NCBI GenBank assembly: GCA_034429475.1
Contig: DAOUGD010000316.1
Coordinates: 1-11,434 of the forward strand
Origin: JAKQHY01 sp034429475
GTDB lineage: Bacteria > Chloroflexota > Anaerolineae > B4-G1 > SLSP01
Direction of reading: 5' to 3'
DNA: 11,434 nt
The notes below the pieces were generated by a model, which was given only the letters and a program-made list of their open reading frames with translations, did not search any database and was not told where the DNA came from. The number at the start of each line of letters is the position of its first letter. The stretch's first letter is position 1. The position numbers were made by a program, and so were the translations under genes. Below, in pieces: positions 1-7,450 of this stretch.

Positions 1-71
1 ACGGTACACCGTCCGCGCAAACACACTTTTTAATCCGCCGCTTTAGCGGCTATTTCTATAAGGAGCAAACG
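1..71 (+). promoter_or_regulatory. arcC leader with small hairpin and strong RBS
   Basis: A short GC hairpin (GCCGC, loop TTTA, GCGGC; about 38-49) is followed by a weakly T-rich stretch. It could be the terminator of a gene left of the window or a leader structure. A second small inverted repeat (ACGGT/ACCGT) lies at 1-12. A strong Shine-Dalgarno sequence, AAGGAG at 60-65, sits six bases before the arcC ATG and fixes that start. No convincing promoter hexamers are visible. Confidence 0.5.
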
Positions 72-1028
72 ATGACCGACCGTAAGTGGGCTGTGATTGC
101 CATTGGGGGCAATTCCCTGATCAAGGACAAGAAACATCAATCCGTTGAGGATCAATATCTGGCGGCGCAGGAAACCTGCCATCACATTGCCGACATGATC
201 GAATTGGGCTGGGATGTCGCCATTGGGCACGGGAACGGGCCGCAAGTCGGCTTCATCCTGCGGCGCTCGGAGATCGCGCACAAGGTGGATGGGATGCATG
301 AGGTGCCGATTGACGCCTGCGGCGCGGATTCGCAGGGCGCCATCGGCTACGCGCTTCAGCAGAACTTAAACAACGAATTCTATCATCGCAAGATCAAGAA
401 AAGCGTGGCGACCGTGATCACCCAAGTCCTGGTAGACCGCAACGATCCGGCCTTCCAGCACCCCACCAAGCCCATCGGCGGCTTTATGGATGAACCCGAA
501 GCGCAACGGCGCGTGTCCGAAGAAAAGTGGAGCGTCGTGGAAGACGCCGGGCGCGGTTGGCGGCGCGTGATTGCCTCGCCGCTGCCCAAGCAGATCATCG
601 AGCTAGACGTCGTCCAAACGCTGCTGGACAACGGCATCTGCGCGATCACCGTCGGCGGCGGCGGCATCCCCGTCATTGAGGACGAAAACGGCAACTACCT
701 GGGCACGGCGGCAGTCATTGACAAGGACTACGCCTCATCACTGCTGGCGCAGAAGATCAACGCCGACCTCTTCCTGATTTCGACGGCGGTGGACAAGGTC
801 TACCTGCGCTACAAACAGCCCGATCAGCGGGCGCTGGACGTGATGACCATCTCCGAAGCCCGGCAGTACCTGGCGGAAGGCCACTTTGCGAAGGGCAGCA
901 TGGCGCCCAAAATCGAGGCCATTCTCTGGTACATGGATGCCGGCGGCAAAGAGGCCATCATCACCGACCCGGCGCACATCATCCCCGCGCTGCGCGGCGA
1001 AGCCGGTACGCGGATTATCCCGGGTTAG
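72..1028 (+). CDS. arcC: Carbamate kinase
   Basis: Carbamate kinase of the amino-acid kinase family. It reversibly transfers phosphate between carbamoyl phosphate and ADP, giving ATP, ammonia and CO2. It is a cytoplasmic enzyme that usually ends the arginine deiminase pathway or purine/allantoin-type catabolism. The 318 residues match the family length. Visible motifs are IAIGGNSLI near residue 10, GHGNGPQVG at about 53-61, GAIGYALQQ near 90, KPIGGF near 133, GRGWRRVIASPLPK near 160, AITVGGGGIPV near 191, DKDYASSLLA near 218, and the ATP-site KGSMAPKIEA near 276. The start is fixed by AAGGAG at 60-65. No arcA, arcB or other pathway genes are in the window, so the pathway is unknown. The last bases, GGTTAG, overlap the left boundary of the downstream cassette, which supplies the final T and the stop codon. 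The stop would be the same without the cassette. Confidence 0.96.
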   Translation: MTDRKWAVIAIGGNSLIKDKKHQSVEDQYLAAQETCHHIADMIELGWDVAIGHGNGPQVGFILRRSEIAHKVDGMHEVPIDACGADSQGAIGYALQQNLNNEFYHRKIKKSVATVITQVLVDRNDPAFQHPTKPIGGFMDEPEAQRRVSEEKWSVVEDAGRGWRRVIASPLPKQIIELDVVQTLLDNGICAITVGGGGIPVIEDENGNYLGTAAVIDKDYASSLLAQKINADLFLISTAVDKVYLRYKQPDQRALDVMTISEARQYLAEGHFAKGSMAPKIEAILWYMDAGGKEAIITDPAHIIPALRGEAGTRIIPG

Positions 1029-1681
1029 CCGCGCAATGTCACACACAACACAAAAAAAATCTCCGAAATATTCGTGACATTTGACTTGAAAATTCGACCA
1101 TGTTTAACATTCTTGTAGAGGCAAAGGAACTCCTTCGACGAGATTATGGCAGCCCCGATGCTGATTGGCAAGTAATCAGTAAGTTGCTGGATAAAGCTCC
1201 TGACCAACGTCAACGGTTAATGGAATGGATATTTGCTGAGCATCAAGGTTACGTGAATACACGCACTCAAGCGGGCCGCGAGATACTCAGCAATGACCCT
1301 GAGCAGGGCTGGCGCATTTTGGAAAGGCTGATCAACAGCGAGGATCCAGACGATCGTGATACAGCATTAACATTGTTGGCCGAGAGTAGAGATCCGCGTG
1401 CTTATCCACTTGCGAGGCGCATACTTGACGACCCTTATCCGTATCTACAATTTGATGCGATAGAGTTTCTAAAGAGCATATACCCAGTGGAAGTAGCAAT
1501 TACGCTGAGGAATCTCTCAGAACACAAATTGGAGTGGGTACAAGATGAAGCGCGCGGGTTATTGCTCGAAACAGGTAAGGCAACTGGTCCAGGCATGGCA
1601 GGTTCAATGATGAGCGCGGCTAACCCGCGCATCAAGCCGACCGCACTCCGCTTTGCTCGGCACGGCGGCTTATGCGCACCG
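1025..1681 (+). mobile_element. Integron-type gene cassette (lone, no integrase seen)
   Basis: A 657-bp unit bounded by core sites G^TTAGCC (1024|1025) and G^TTAGGC (1681|1682), with an attC at its 3' end. In a circularised cassette the attC R' core is the terminal G plus the first bases of the cassette. That gives GTTAGCCGCGC, which is perfectly complementary over 11 bases to GCGCGGCTAAC at 1614-1624. The core actually sitting at the right junction (GTTAGGCGGC) pairs less well. This relation is expected for a true cassette. It carries one ORF from 1100. No attC lies just upstream inside arcC and no intI gene is visible, so it may be a single cassette inserted at a secondary GTT site. Confidence 0.75.
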
Positions 1682-1750
1682 TTAGGCGGCGAGAAACGCT
1701 TGGTAGTTCAATTAGAGGATCCGGGATTGCGAATAATTCCTAATCCCTGA
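1100..1750 (+). CDS. HEAT-repeat-like cassette protein, unknown function
   Basis: A 216-residue protein, probably soluble. Residues about 80-155 look like alpha-helical HEAT/PBS-lyase-type repeats: alternating helices with DPDDRDTALTLL, DPRAYPLARRIL, DPYPYLQFDAIEFL and EWVQDEARGLL at spaced intervals. Such repeats usually bind other proteins; no catalytic motif is visible. The gene lies inside an integron-type cassette and is AT-richer than arcC and gyrA, consistent with transfer. The tail from about residue 173 is encoded by the attC site and, beyond 1681, by DNA outside the cassette. Residues beyond about 172 are therefore probably not part of the conserved fold. There is no clear Shine-Dalgarno before the ATG at 1100; the next in-frame Met is near residue 41. 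The role is unknown. Confidence 0.7.
   Translation: MFNILVEAKELLRRDYGSPDADWQVISKLLDKAPDQRQRLMEWIFAEHQGYVNTRTQAGREILSNDPEQGWRILERLINSEDPDDRDTALTLLAESRDPRAYPLARRILDDPYPYLQFDAIEFLKSIYPVEVAITLRNLSEHKLEWVQDEARGLLLETGKATGPGMAGSMMSAANPRIKPTALRFARHGGLCAPLGGEKRLVVQLEDPGLRIIPNP
1618..1687 (+). other. attC recombination site (59-base element)
   Basis: A 70-bp imperfect palindrome with attC architecture. The outer cores are GGCTAAC (R'', 1618-1624; one base off RYYYAAC) and GTTAGGC (R', 1681-1687; fits GTTRRRY). The inner arms are GCGCAT-C-AAGCCG (1627-1639) against CGGCTT-ATGCGC (1666-1677). They pair over 12 bases, leaving a single extra C at 1633 on one arm. A lone extrahelical base in L'' is a hallmark of attC sites and directs integrase strand choice. 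The central part (about 1640-1665) extends the stem by CCG/CGG and ends in a roughly 20-base loop. The orientation matches a cassette whose gene is read on the plus strand. Confidence 0.82.
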
Positions 1751-1782
1751 CCCTGATCACAATTTTCAAGGGGGTTGAAGTT

Positions 1783-2505
1783 ATGGCTGAGACAACGTCC
1801 CAAGTGCATTTTACAGTTTCCGTGCCCCCCAAATTTGACCTGGAAACCTTACATTCGTTGGGAGAGTGGTTGCTCAATACCACCGAGCCGCTGAAAATGA
1901 CTTACGAGGAATTTCTTGCCTGGGCCGACGAAGACACCCTGGCAGAATGGGTCAATGGAGAGGTAATGATGACATCACCGGCGAGTAATCAACATCAAGA
2001 CATTTCCGATTTTCTGACGGCGCTGCTCCGTATCTACGTTCAATCGCGCAACCTGGGGGTGGTGCGCAGTGCGCCCTTCCAGATGAAATTGACTCATGGC
2101 CGTGAACCTGATCTCCTGTTCATCCAACAGGCGCACTTGAACCGGCTTAAGTCCACCTACCTGGATGGCCCCGCCGATCTGGTAGTAGAGATTGTGTCCC
2201 CGGAGAGCATCGGGCGCGATCGGGGGGATAAATTCTACGAATATGCGCAGGGCGGTGTGCCGGAGTATTGGCTCATTGATCCGCAACGGCAGCAGGCAGA
2301 GTTTTACGAGCTGCAAGGCCGGTATTATACCTTGCGATTGGGGGCGTGCGCCGGTCGCTATGAGTCGCTGGTTGTGCCCGGCTTCTGGTTGAACATCGAG
2401 TGGCTCTGGCAAGCGCCTTTGCCTTTGCCCATTCGCGCCTTAGCGGAAATCGTGGGGATGGACCCGCCCATTGCCGCCGCCTTTGAGCAAGCTTTACAGG
2501 GATAA
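1783..2505 (+). CDS. Uma2 family (DUF820) PD-(D/E)XK protein
   Basis: A 240-residue Uma2-family protein with a restriction-endonuclease-like fold, a family found in many copies in Chloroflexota and Cyanobacteria. Its biological role is poorly defined, often guessed to be a nuclease linked to mobile DNA. The N-terminal 35 residues are variable. Then come MTYEEFLAWADED (about 39-51), EWVNGEV, the active-site region REPDLLFI (about 107-114), DLVVEIVSPES (about 130-140), and the family-typical DRGDKFYEYAQGGVPEYWLID (about 146-166). Asp of REPD and Glu of VVEIVS are the likely metal ligands. A GGGGG ribosome-binding stretch eight bases before 1783 supports the start. It follows the cassette by about 100 bases, but no attC follows it, so it is not evidently a cassette gene. 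Confidence 0.88.
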   Translation: MAETTSQVHFTVSVPPKFDLETLHSLGEWLLNTTEPLKMTYEEFLAWADEDTLAEWVNGEVMMTSPASNQHQDISDFLTALLRIYVQSRNLGVVRSAPFQMKLTHGREPDLLFIQQAHLNRLKSTYLDGPADLVVEIVSPESIGRDRGDKFYEYAQGGVPEYWLIDPQRQQAEFYELQGRYYTLRLGACAGRYESLVVPGFWLNIEWLWQAPLPLPIRALAEIVGMDPPIAAAFEQALQG

Positions 2506-2506
2506 T

Positions 2507-2540
2507 GAAGTGGGGCAGACTGGAAAGTCTGCTCCACTTC
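2507..2540. terminator. Bidirectional terminator hairpin
   Basis: A 14-bp stem (GAAGTGGGGCAGAC, loop TGGAAA, GTCTGCTCCACTTC) has a single G-T wobble. It lies immediately after the Uma2 stop codon and just before the stop of the convergent minus-strand gene. T runs are weak on both sides. The placement between convergent genes supports a shared terminator. The near-palindrome may also belong to a repeat family dispersed in the genome. Confidence 0.7.
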
Positions 2541-2542
2541 GT

Positions 2543-3934
2543 TTACTTCATAATGTAATACGTTCCCCGCTTCTGCCCGATTTTGAGCAGCACCCCGCGC
2601 TCGACCATGTCCACCATATCCAGACGCAGCGTCTCCGGGCTGACGTCCGGGCAGAGTAACTGGTAGTCGCGGTTGGTAAGCCTCCCATTCTGCTGGATGA
2701 ACGACAGAGCCTTCGCTTGCCGCTCGTTCATCGTCAAATCACTGGTGGCCGGCATCAGGGGGCGGCGCTCCTGGACGCTCTGGAATACCACCGTAAACGA
2801 GTGCTCCGTTGGACGGAACTCAGGCGGCGGATGCCCGGCGTTGACCATATCTTCGATCATCAAGTCCACGCCCAACCCCAATTCCTCGATGTAACCCCAC
2901 TGGTAGAGGCCGTTGACGATGCGCGGGTTGCGCGAGAAATGCTCGTCCACGATATTGTCCAGCGTGATGAAGCCGGGCAGCCCGCCAGGGCTGTAGATTT
3001 CTAACCGATCCGGGAACATGCGTATTTCGATGGCGCGCCCGCGCACCCGGTAATCCCGGTGTGCTACCGCATTGACCAGCGCTTCGCGGATGGCCGTCGG
3101 CGGATAGAGCCACTGCTCTTTGCGCTCCAGCCCCTTCACCACCGCCCCCACCCGGATTTCCTCCTGGATGATGTCCCAGGTGCGCCGGATGACGTGCGGC
3201 AGCGGCCCCTCGACCTCGACGCGCCGCCCGTAGACGGCTTCGCCTTCCTCGCGCCGTTCGGTTGCGCTCACGGCAGACTGTCCATGCGGACCGTCAAAGC
3301 GTACGAAGGTCAGGCCGCTGCGTGGGATGAACACCTGCGGCTTGCGGGCAAAGAGCAAAATCCCGGCCACCGTCGGCTGCTTGCCGGGCGTCAGCCAGCC
3401 CAACTCGGTCAGCATATCGTCCAGCGGCGCAGTCTGAGGCCGGCCTTGCCGTTTCCCCCACGCCTCGACGAATTCGCGCAGGATGTCCGGGTCGAAGTCA
3501 TCGCGCGTCGCGCCGGGCTGCGGCTCGGCTTCGTACTCGCCGGTAACGCGCGTCGCCACCAACTGTTGCACCTGCGCGCCGCTGACCACGCGATTCAGCG
3601 CGCCCGCCCGCGCCAAAATTCGCCCGTCGGCCAGCGTGTGCAGCGACTCCGCCCGCGCCACGCGCCCCACGAACACAAACGCGCCGCCGACGTCCATCTG
3701 CTCCCACTGCACCGGGATCGGGGGACGGCACAGACGCTCGGCCTGCTGGATCGCCGCGTCGAAATCCTCCGGCGCTACATCTCCGGCGGGGACGCCGTCC
3801 TCGTTCACGCCGACGTACAGCGTGCCGCCGTCCGCGTTGGCAAACGCCGTCAGCGTCTCCGCCAGCGCCGTCGGCTCCGCATCCGCCAACAACGCCACTA
3901 ACTGATTTGAACCGGCGCGAATTTTGTCTGGCAT
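2543..3934 (-). CDS. AlbA_2 / RecG-C type ATP-binding regulator
   Basis: A protein of about 463 residues in the family annotated as putative transcriptional regulator, Schlafen AlbA_2 domain or ATP-binding protein. The N-terminal AlbA_2 domain shows TLTAFANADGGTLYVGV followed by NEDGVPAGD (about 25-50). The central C-terminal-RecG/HATPase-like part shows PTAIREALVNAVAHRDY, IEIRMFPDRLEIYSPGG and the region around EELGLGVDLM. A C-terminal winged helix (from about residue 395) ends near GTYYIMK. These proteins probably bind nucleic acid and nucleotide; the target is unknown. I place the start at 3934, because the 23 codons upstream of it are encoded by the low-complexity intergenic repeat and a GGAG-containing ribosome-binding stretch precedes this ATG. 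It lies 128 bases downstream of gyrA on the same strand, so cotranscription is possible. Confidence 0.85.
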   Translation of the reverse strand: MPDKIRAGSNQLVALLADAEPTALAETLTAFANADGGTLYVGVNEDGVPAGDVAPEDFDAAIQQAERLCRPPIPVQWEQMDVGGAFVFVGRVARAESLHTLADGRILARAGALNRVVSGAQVQQLVATRVTGEYEAEPQPGATRDDFDPDILREFVEAWGKRQGRPQTAPLDDMLTELGWLTPGKQPTVAGILLFARKPQVFIPRSGLTFVRFDGPHGQSAVSATERREEGEAVYGRRVEVEGPLPHVIRRTWDIIQEEIRVGAVVKGLERKEQWLYPPTAIREALVNAVAHRDYRVRGRAIEIRMFPDRLEIYSPGGLPGFITLDNIVDEHFSRNPRIVNGLYQWGYIEELGLGVDLMIEDMVNAGHPPPEFRPTEHSFTVVFQSVQERRPLMPATSDLTMNERQAKALSFIQQNGRLTNRDYQLLCPDVSPETLRLDMVDMVERGVLLKIGQKRGTYYIMK

Positions 3935-4062
3935 AACCCTGTTCTCCGTTGATGAGGGAAACGAGTAATGGGTAATGAGTAATGGGTAATGAGTGGAGAG
4001 CACTCATTACCCATTTCTTCTTACTCATTTCTCATTTCTTTTTACTCACTACTCATTCCTGA
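3935..4062. repeat. Degenerate ATTACTCATTACCCATT repeat array with perfect palindrome
   Basis: The gap between gyrA and the AlbA_2 gene is filled by variants of the unit GAGTAATGGGTAAT and its complement (about 3962-4060). At its centre a perfect 15-bp inverted repeat, AATGGGTAATGAGTG / CACTCATTACCCATT (3981-3995 and 4001-4015), is separated by five bases. It could fold as a strong hairpin in RNA of either strand and may partly terminate gyrA transcription. It encodes nothing convincing. Confidence 0.75.
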
Positions 4063-6588
4063 TTACTCTTCTTCGCCATTGCTGTTAAACAGCCGCGCGA
4101 CTGAGGCGAGGCGGTCCTTTTCTTTCAAATCCATCATCTGCACGCCGCGCGTGGTGCGCCCCAGTTTGGGGATTTTGGCGACAGTGGTGCGGATGACGAT
4201 GCCGTTTTCTGAGATCATCGTCAACTCGTCGGCGTCTTGCACCACACGCCCATCCACCACAAGGCCGGTCTTTTCCGACACGCTGTAAGCGCGCACGCCG
4301 CGCCCACCGCGCCCCTGGGTATGAAATTCGTCTAAATCGGTGCAGCGTCCGTAGCCCTTGAGCGTCGCCAGGAATAGCGCGCCTTTCGGTTCGACCACTT
4401 CCGCCACGGCCACCAGATCGCCTTCGTCCATCCGCATCGCGGTGACGCCGGCCGCCGTCCGGCCCATCGGCCGCACATCCTGCTCGTTGAAGCGAATCCC
4501 CTGACCCTGTTCCGTCACCAGCATGATATCGTCGTTGCCCTGCGTCAGGCGCACCCACGCCAGCTCGTCGTCGTCGTTCAGCGTGATGGCGATGACGCCG
4601 CTAGGGCGCACCGCGCTCAACTCGCTCAACGTCATCCGCTTGGCGCGGCCCATGCGCGTGACCATCATCAGATAGCGCGGGGATTCTTCGTCGTCCTCAA
4701 AACTGGAGACGGCGACGACGGCGGTGACGCGCTCCTCGGTTGCGATGGCCAGAATGCCGGCAATCAGCGAGCCTTTGGCCGTGCGCCCCGCGTCGGGGAT
4801 TTGGTACACGCGCTCCTGGTAGACTTTGCCCCTGTCGGTGAAGAACAGCAGCGTGTCGTGGCTGTTGGCCGAAATCAGGCTGTTGATCTCGTCCTCGTCG
4901 CCGGTCGCCATGCCGATAACGCCACGCCCGCCGCGCCGCTGCGCCCGGAACTCGGTCCAGGGCGTGCGCTTGATGTAGCCGCGCTGCGTGATCACGATGA
5001 GCACGTCCTCTTCCTTCACCAAATCCTCTTCGTCGAAGGTGGAGTCGGCGAAGGGGCGAATCTGCGTGCGGCGCGGATCGGCGTAACGCTCGCGCAGTTC
5101 TTGCAAATCTGCGCGGATGACCTGCCGTTGTTGCAGCGGCGAGGCGAGCAATCCCTCCAGATAGGAAATTGTCTTGAGCAGTTCGGCGTACTCTTCTTCG
5201 AGTTTGGTCCGCTCTAGCCCGGTGAGCCGCCGCAGTTGCATGTCGAGGATCGCCTGCGCCTGCACCTCGCTCAGGCCGAAGCCCGTCATGAGCTGTGTGC
5301 GGGCGGTTTCTACATCCGGCGATTCGCGGATGGTGTGGATGATGGCATCCATGTGATCCAGCGCGATGAGCAATCCTTCCAGGATGTGCGCGCGTTCCTG
5401 CGCCTTGTTCAACTCGTACTGGCTGCGGCGGACCAACACCTCAATGCGGTGGTCGAGGAAGATTTGCAGCATCCGCTTGAGCGGCAGAATGCGCGGCACG
5501 CCGTCCACCAGGGCCAGCAGTTGAATCCCAAACGTGGATTGCAGGGGGGTGTGCTTGTAAAGCTGATTGAGCGCCTTCTGCGGCTGCGCGCCGCGTTTGA
5601 GTTCGATGATGACGCTCATGCCGCGCTTGTCGGATTCGTCGCGCAAATCACTGATTTCATCCAGCTTGCCTTCCCGCACCAACAGCGCAATCTTTTCCAG
5701 CAGGCTGGATTTGTTCAGCATGTAGGGGATTTCGGTGATGACGATGCGGAAGCGGCTGCCGCGCATCTCCTCGATGGCGGCGGTGGCGCGGACGACGGCC
5801 TTGCCGCGCCCGGTGGCGTAGGCCTTGATGATGGACTCGTGCCCCAGGATTTGCCCGCCGGTGGGAAAGTCCGGCCCTTTGACGTAGTCCATCAGTTCTT
5901 CGACGGTGATGTCATCCCGGCGATCCCAGTGATCCAGCAGGTGCATCAGCGCGTCGGTAATTTCCCCCAAATTGTGGGGCGGGATGTTGGTCGCCATGCC
6001 CACGGCGATGCCGGTCGCGCCGTTGACCAGCAGATTCGGCACGCGGGTCGGCAGCACCGCCGGCTCCTTGAGGCTGCCGTCAAAATTGTCCACCCAATCC
6101 ACGGTGTCCTTTTCGAGGTCGGCCAGAATTTCCATCGCCAGGGGGGCGAGGCGCGCTTCGGTGTACCGCATGGCCGCCGGGGAATCGCCATCCACCGAGC
6201 CGAAGTTCCCCTGCCCATCCACCAGCATGTATCGCATCGAAAAATCCTGCGCCAGCCGCGCCATCGCCTCGTACACCGCCGAATCGCCGTGCGGGTGGTA
6301 CTTACCGAGCACCTCGCCGACGATGCGGGCCGATTTCTTGTGCGGGGTGTTGGGGCGGATGCCCATGTCGTGCATCGCGTAGAGAATCCGCCGCTGTACG
6401 GGCTTCATGCCATCGCGCGCGTCGGGCAGCGCCCGCGCCACGATGACGCTCATCGCATAGTCGAGATACGCCGTGCGCATCTCGTGTTGAATGTCTACTG
6501 ATTTGATCTGGCCGGCGGTGTCCCGACCGATAACTTCAATGTCTTCTTCCAATGCTTGTTCCTCCCACTGCGAGTCAGTGGCCTTCAT
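4063..6588 (-). CDS. gyrA: DNA gyrase subunit A
   Basis: GyrA is the DNA-cleaving subunit of the A2B2 gyrase that introduces negative supercoils using ATP. The 841 residues are typical of the family. The winged-helix region carries the catalytic tyrosine Tyr142 in AAMRYTEARL (equivalent to E. coli Tyr122). The quinolone-determining region reads HPHGDSAVYEAMAR, with Ser103 and Glu107 at the E. coli 83 and 87 positions. This is a wild-type-like state; Glu at the second site is common outside enterobacteria. The breakage-reunion domain and coiled coil run to about residue 510. The C-terminal DNA-wrapping beta-pinwheel begins with the GyrA box QRRGGRG near residue 553, which separates gyrase from topoisomerase IV ParC. 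Repeated pinwheel blades show LVTEQGQGIRF and GRGGRGVRAYSV. There is an acidic N-terminal extension of about 30 residues. gyrB is not in the window. Confidence 0.98.
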   Translation of the reverse strand: MKATDSQWEEQALEEDIEVIGRDTAGQIKSVDIQHEMRTAYLDYAMSVIVARALPDARDGMKPVQRRILYAMHDMGIRPNTPHKKSARIVGEVLGKYHPHGDSAVYEAMARLAQDFSMRYMLVDGQGNFGSVDGDSPAAMRYTEARLAPLAMEILADLEKDTVDWVDNFDGSLKEPAVLPTRVPNLLVNGATGIAVGMATNIPPHNLGEITDALMHLLDHWDRRDDITVEELMDYVKGPDFPTGGQILGHESIIKAYATGRGKAVVRATAAIEEMRGSRFRIVITEIPYMLNKSSLLEKIALLVREGKLDEISDLRDESDKRGMSVIIELKRGAQPQKALNQLYKHTPLQSTFGIQLLALVDGVPRILPLKRMLQIFLDHRIEVLVRRSQYELNKAQERAHILEGLLIALDHMDAIIHTIRESPDVETARTQLMTGFGLSEVQAQAILDMQLRRLTGLERTKLEEEYAELLKTISYLEGLLASPLQQRQVIRADLQELRERYADPRRTQIRPFADSTFDEEDLVKEEDVLIVITQRGYIKRTPWTEFRAQRRGGRGVIGMATGDEDEINSLISANSHDTLLFFTDRGKVYQERVYQIPDAGRTAKGSLIAGILAIATEERVTAVVAVSSFEDDEESPRYLMMVTRMGRAKRMTLSELSAVRPSGVIAITLNDDDELAWVRLTQGNDDIMLVTEQGQGIRFNEQDVRPMGRTAAGVTAMRMDEGDLVAVAEVVEPKGALFLATLKGYGRCTDLDEFHTQGRGGRGVRAYSVSEKTGLVVDGRVVQDADELTMISENGIVIRTTVAKIPKLGRTTRGVQMMDLKEKDRLASVARLFNSNGEEE

Positions 6589-6600
6589 TAAGAGGGGTCA

Positions 6601-6618
6601 CTCCAAGCCCCTATTATA
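6601..6618 (-). promoter_or_regulatory. Possible gyrA promoter -10 and RBS
   Basis: On the minus strand a perfect TATAAT lies at 6618-6613, about 25 bases before the gyrA ATG. It is followed by GGAG at 6604-6601, 12 bases before the start, a long but usable spacing. No good -35 hexamer is seen 17 bases upstream (AT-rich, AATTAA-like). Transcription would start close to 6607, giving a very short leader. Confidence 0.4.
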
Positions 6619-6744
6619 CACCAAAACGCGGTGGATTAATTTATTGCCTCGCGTGTCGTATCTTGCATATTTGTCGTTAGCCGAAAATTCACGGGTTGAA
6701 GGCCGTGCCTTAAGCTGGCGTACCCGCTTGCCGCGCCTTGTCTG

Positions 6745-6773
6745 TTTACGGATTGGCGGTGGGATGCTACAAT
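6745..6773 (+). promoter_or_regulatory. Candidate sigma70-type promoter for the small membrane genes
   Basis: TTTACG (6745-6750) and TACAAT (6768-6773) are separated by exactly 17 bases and point toward the gene at 6867. The -35 matches four of six consensus bases and the -10 five of six. Transcription would begin near 6780 and pass the G8 run. This rests on consensus matching only. Confidence 0.4.
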
Positions 6774-6825
6774 TGGCTTGTATGAGCATCAGGGGGGGGT
6801 AAGATAAATGTCCTTATTACAATGC

Positions 6826-6866
6826 GAGAGGATATTCACATATTGAATAATGATTGAGGTATAAGA
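6826..6866 (+). repeat. Leader copy 1 of duplicated unit
   Basis: The bases just before the first paralog are repeated before the second (7410-7450) with a single A/G difference. The element includes the ribosome-binding GAGG, seven bases before the ATG. The conservation shows that the duplication copied the translation-start region and perhaps a regulatory element. Confidence 0.85.
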
Positions 6867-7325
6867 ATGGAAGGTATCATTTTGATAATGGGAATAGCGC
6901 TTGTTTATCAAGCTTTGAGGATCAAGTTAGGATATCGCAAACATGAGTTTCTCAGACAACGAGGTCTTCCTTTTCCCCGAAACGGGCACTATGGTTACTT
7001 ACCAATCGGTATAGGTTTGATATTAGCAGTATTAAGTACCCTGGTAGAGGAAAGTCTATTGCGGGATGTACTATTCTACATTGGTATGTTTGGGGGACTT
7101 CCCGTTGGCCTTCTATTTATGGTACTCAAACCAAACTTTCTGAAACCTCGCTGGTTATTGGACTGGGAAGCGACGTATGATCAAGCCACCATAGACTATC
7201 TATTTGAACAAGCACGCCTTAATGCTGAAGATTGGACGACTTTCACTCCTGAACTTTTCGAGCGTTGGGTTCAGGATGTCGTTCAGCGCTATGAGAAAGA
7301 AAACACAACGAGAGTGAGTAATTAA
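6867..7325 (+). CDS. Small membrane protein, paralog 1 (unknown)
   Basis: A 152-residue protein that I do not recognise as a named family. It shows three likely membrane segments: residues 3-20 (ILIMGIALVYQALRI), 46-60 (IGIGLILAVLS) and 66-87 (DVLFYIGMFGGLPVGLLFMVL). A polar C-terminal part of about 60 residues is rich in aromatic and acidic residues (RWLLDWEATYDQ, FTPELFERWVQDVV). A basic loop, GYRKHEFLRQRG, follows the first segment. The start is supported by GAGG at 6856-6859. It has a tandem paralog 584 bases downstream. Base composition is clearly AT-richer than gyrA or the transporter genes, suggesting acquisition. No enzymatic motif is seen. Confidence 0.75.
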   Translation: MEGIILIMGIALVYQALRIKLGYRKHEFLRQRGLPFPRNGHYGYLPIGIGLILAVLSTLVEESLLRDVLFYIGMFGGLPVGLLFMVLKPNFLKPRWLLDWEATYDQATIDYLFEQARLNAEDWTTFTPELFERWVQDVVQRYEKENTTRVSN

Positions 7326-7409
7326 CTCTGGTTTTGAGGTCGCTTTAATTAGCGGTTACTTAGTTGAGCCGATAGTAGGGGATATGTTGATGTACTGGTT
7401 TTATAATTG

Positions 7410-7450
7410 GAGAGGATATTCACATATTGAGTAATGATTGAGGTATAAGA
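7410..7450 (+). repeat. Leader copy 2 of duplicated unit
   Basis: Second copy of the leader described at 6826-6866, in the same position relative to its ATG. The 85 bases before it (7326-7409), after the first gene's stop codon, have no counterpart that I can see. They contain a small hairpin, CGCT-TTAATT-AGCG. Confidence 0.85.

Larger units (their letters stand above)
6589..6825. other. Divergent intergenic region
   Basis: This gap between the divergent gyrA and the first small membrane-protein gene contains no convincing gene. It holds the likely gyrA promoter at its left end, a small hairpin CACGG...CCGTG (6690-6707), a plus-strand promoter candidate (6745-6773), and an eight-G run near 6792-6799. 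Short ORFs here on both strands lack ribosome-binding sites and recognisable folds. Confidence 0.5.

Noticed and set aside
3059..3901. Long plus-strand ORF opposite the AlbA_2 gene
   Set aside because: Arg/His-rich antisense shadow; the minus-strand frame has clear domain motifs.
3962..4060. CRISPR array
   Set aside because: Units are short, degenerate and contiguous with no unique spacers; no cas genes are present.
5236..6501. Long plus-strand ORF (421 codons) opposite gyrA
   Set aside because: Shadow of the GC-rich gyrA frame: His/Arg/Asp-rich translation, no ribosome-binding site, no recognisable fold.
4063..6588. ParC (topoisomerase IV) instead of GyrA
   Set aside because: An intact GyrA box QRRGGRG and a full beta-pinwheel C-terminus favour gyrase.
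6676..6682. GTTAGCC core in the gyrA upstream region
   Set aside because: Same seven bases as the cassette boundary, but no partner core or stem in either orientation; probably chance.
6598..6789. Small minus-strand ORF (63 codons) upstream of gyrA
   Set aside because: It overlaps the gyrA promoter candidate, has no ribosome-binding site, and its Arg/Lys-rich sequence matches no family I know.
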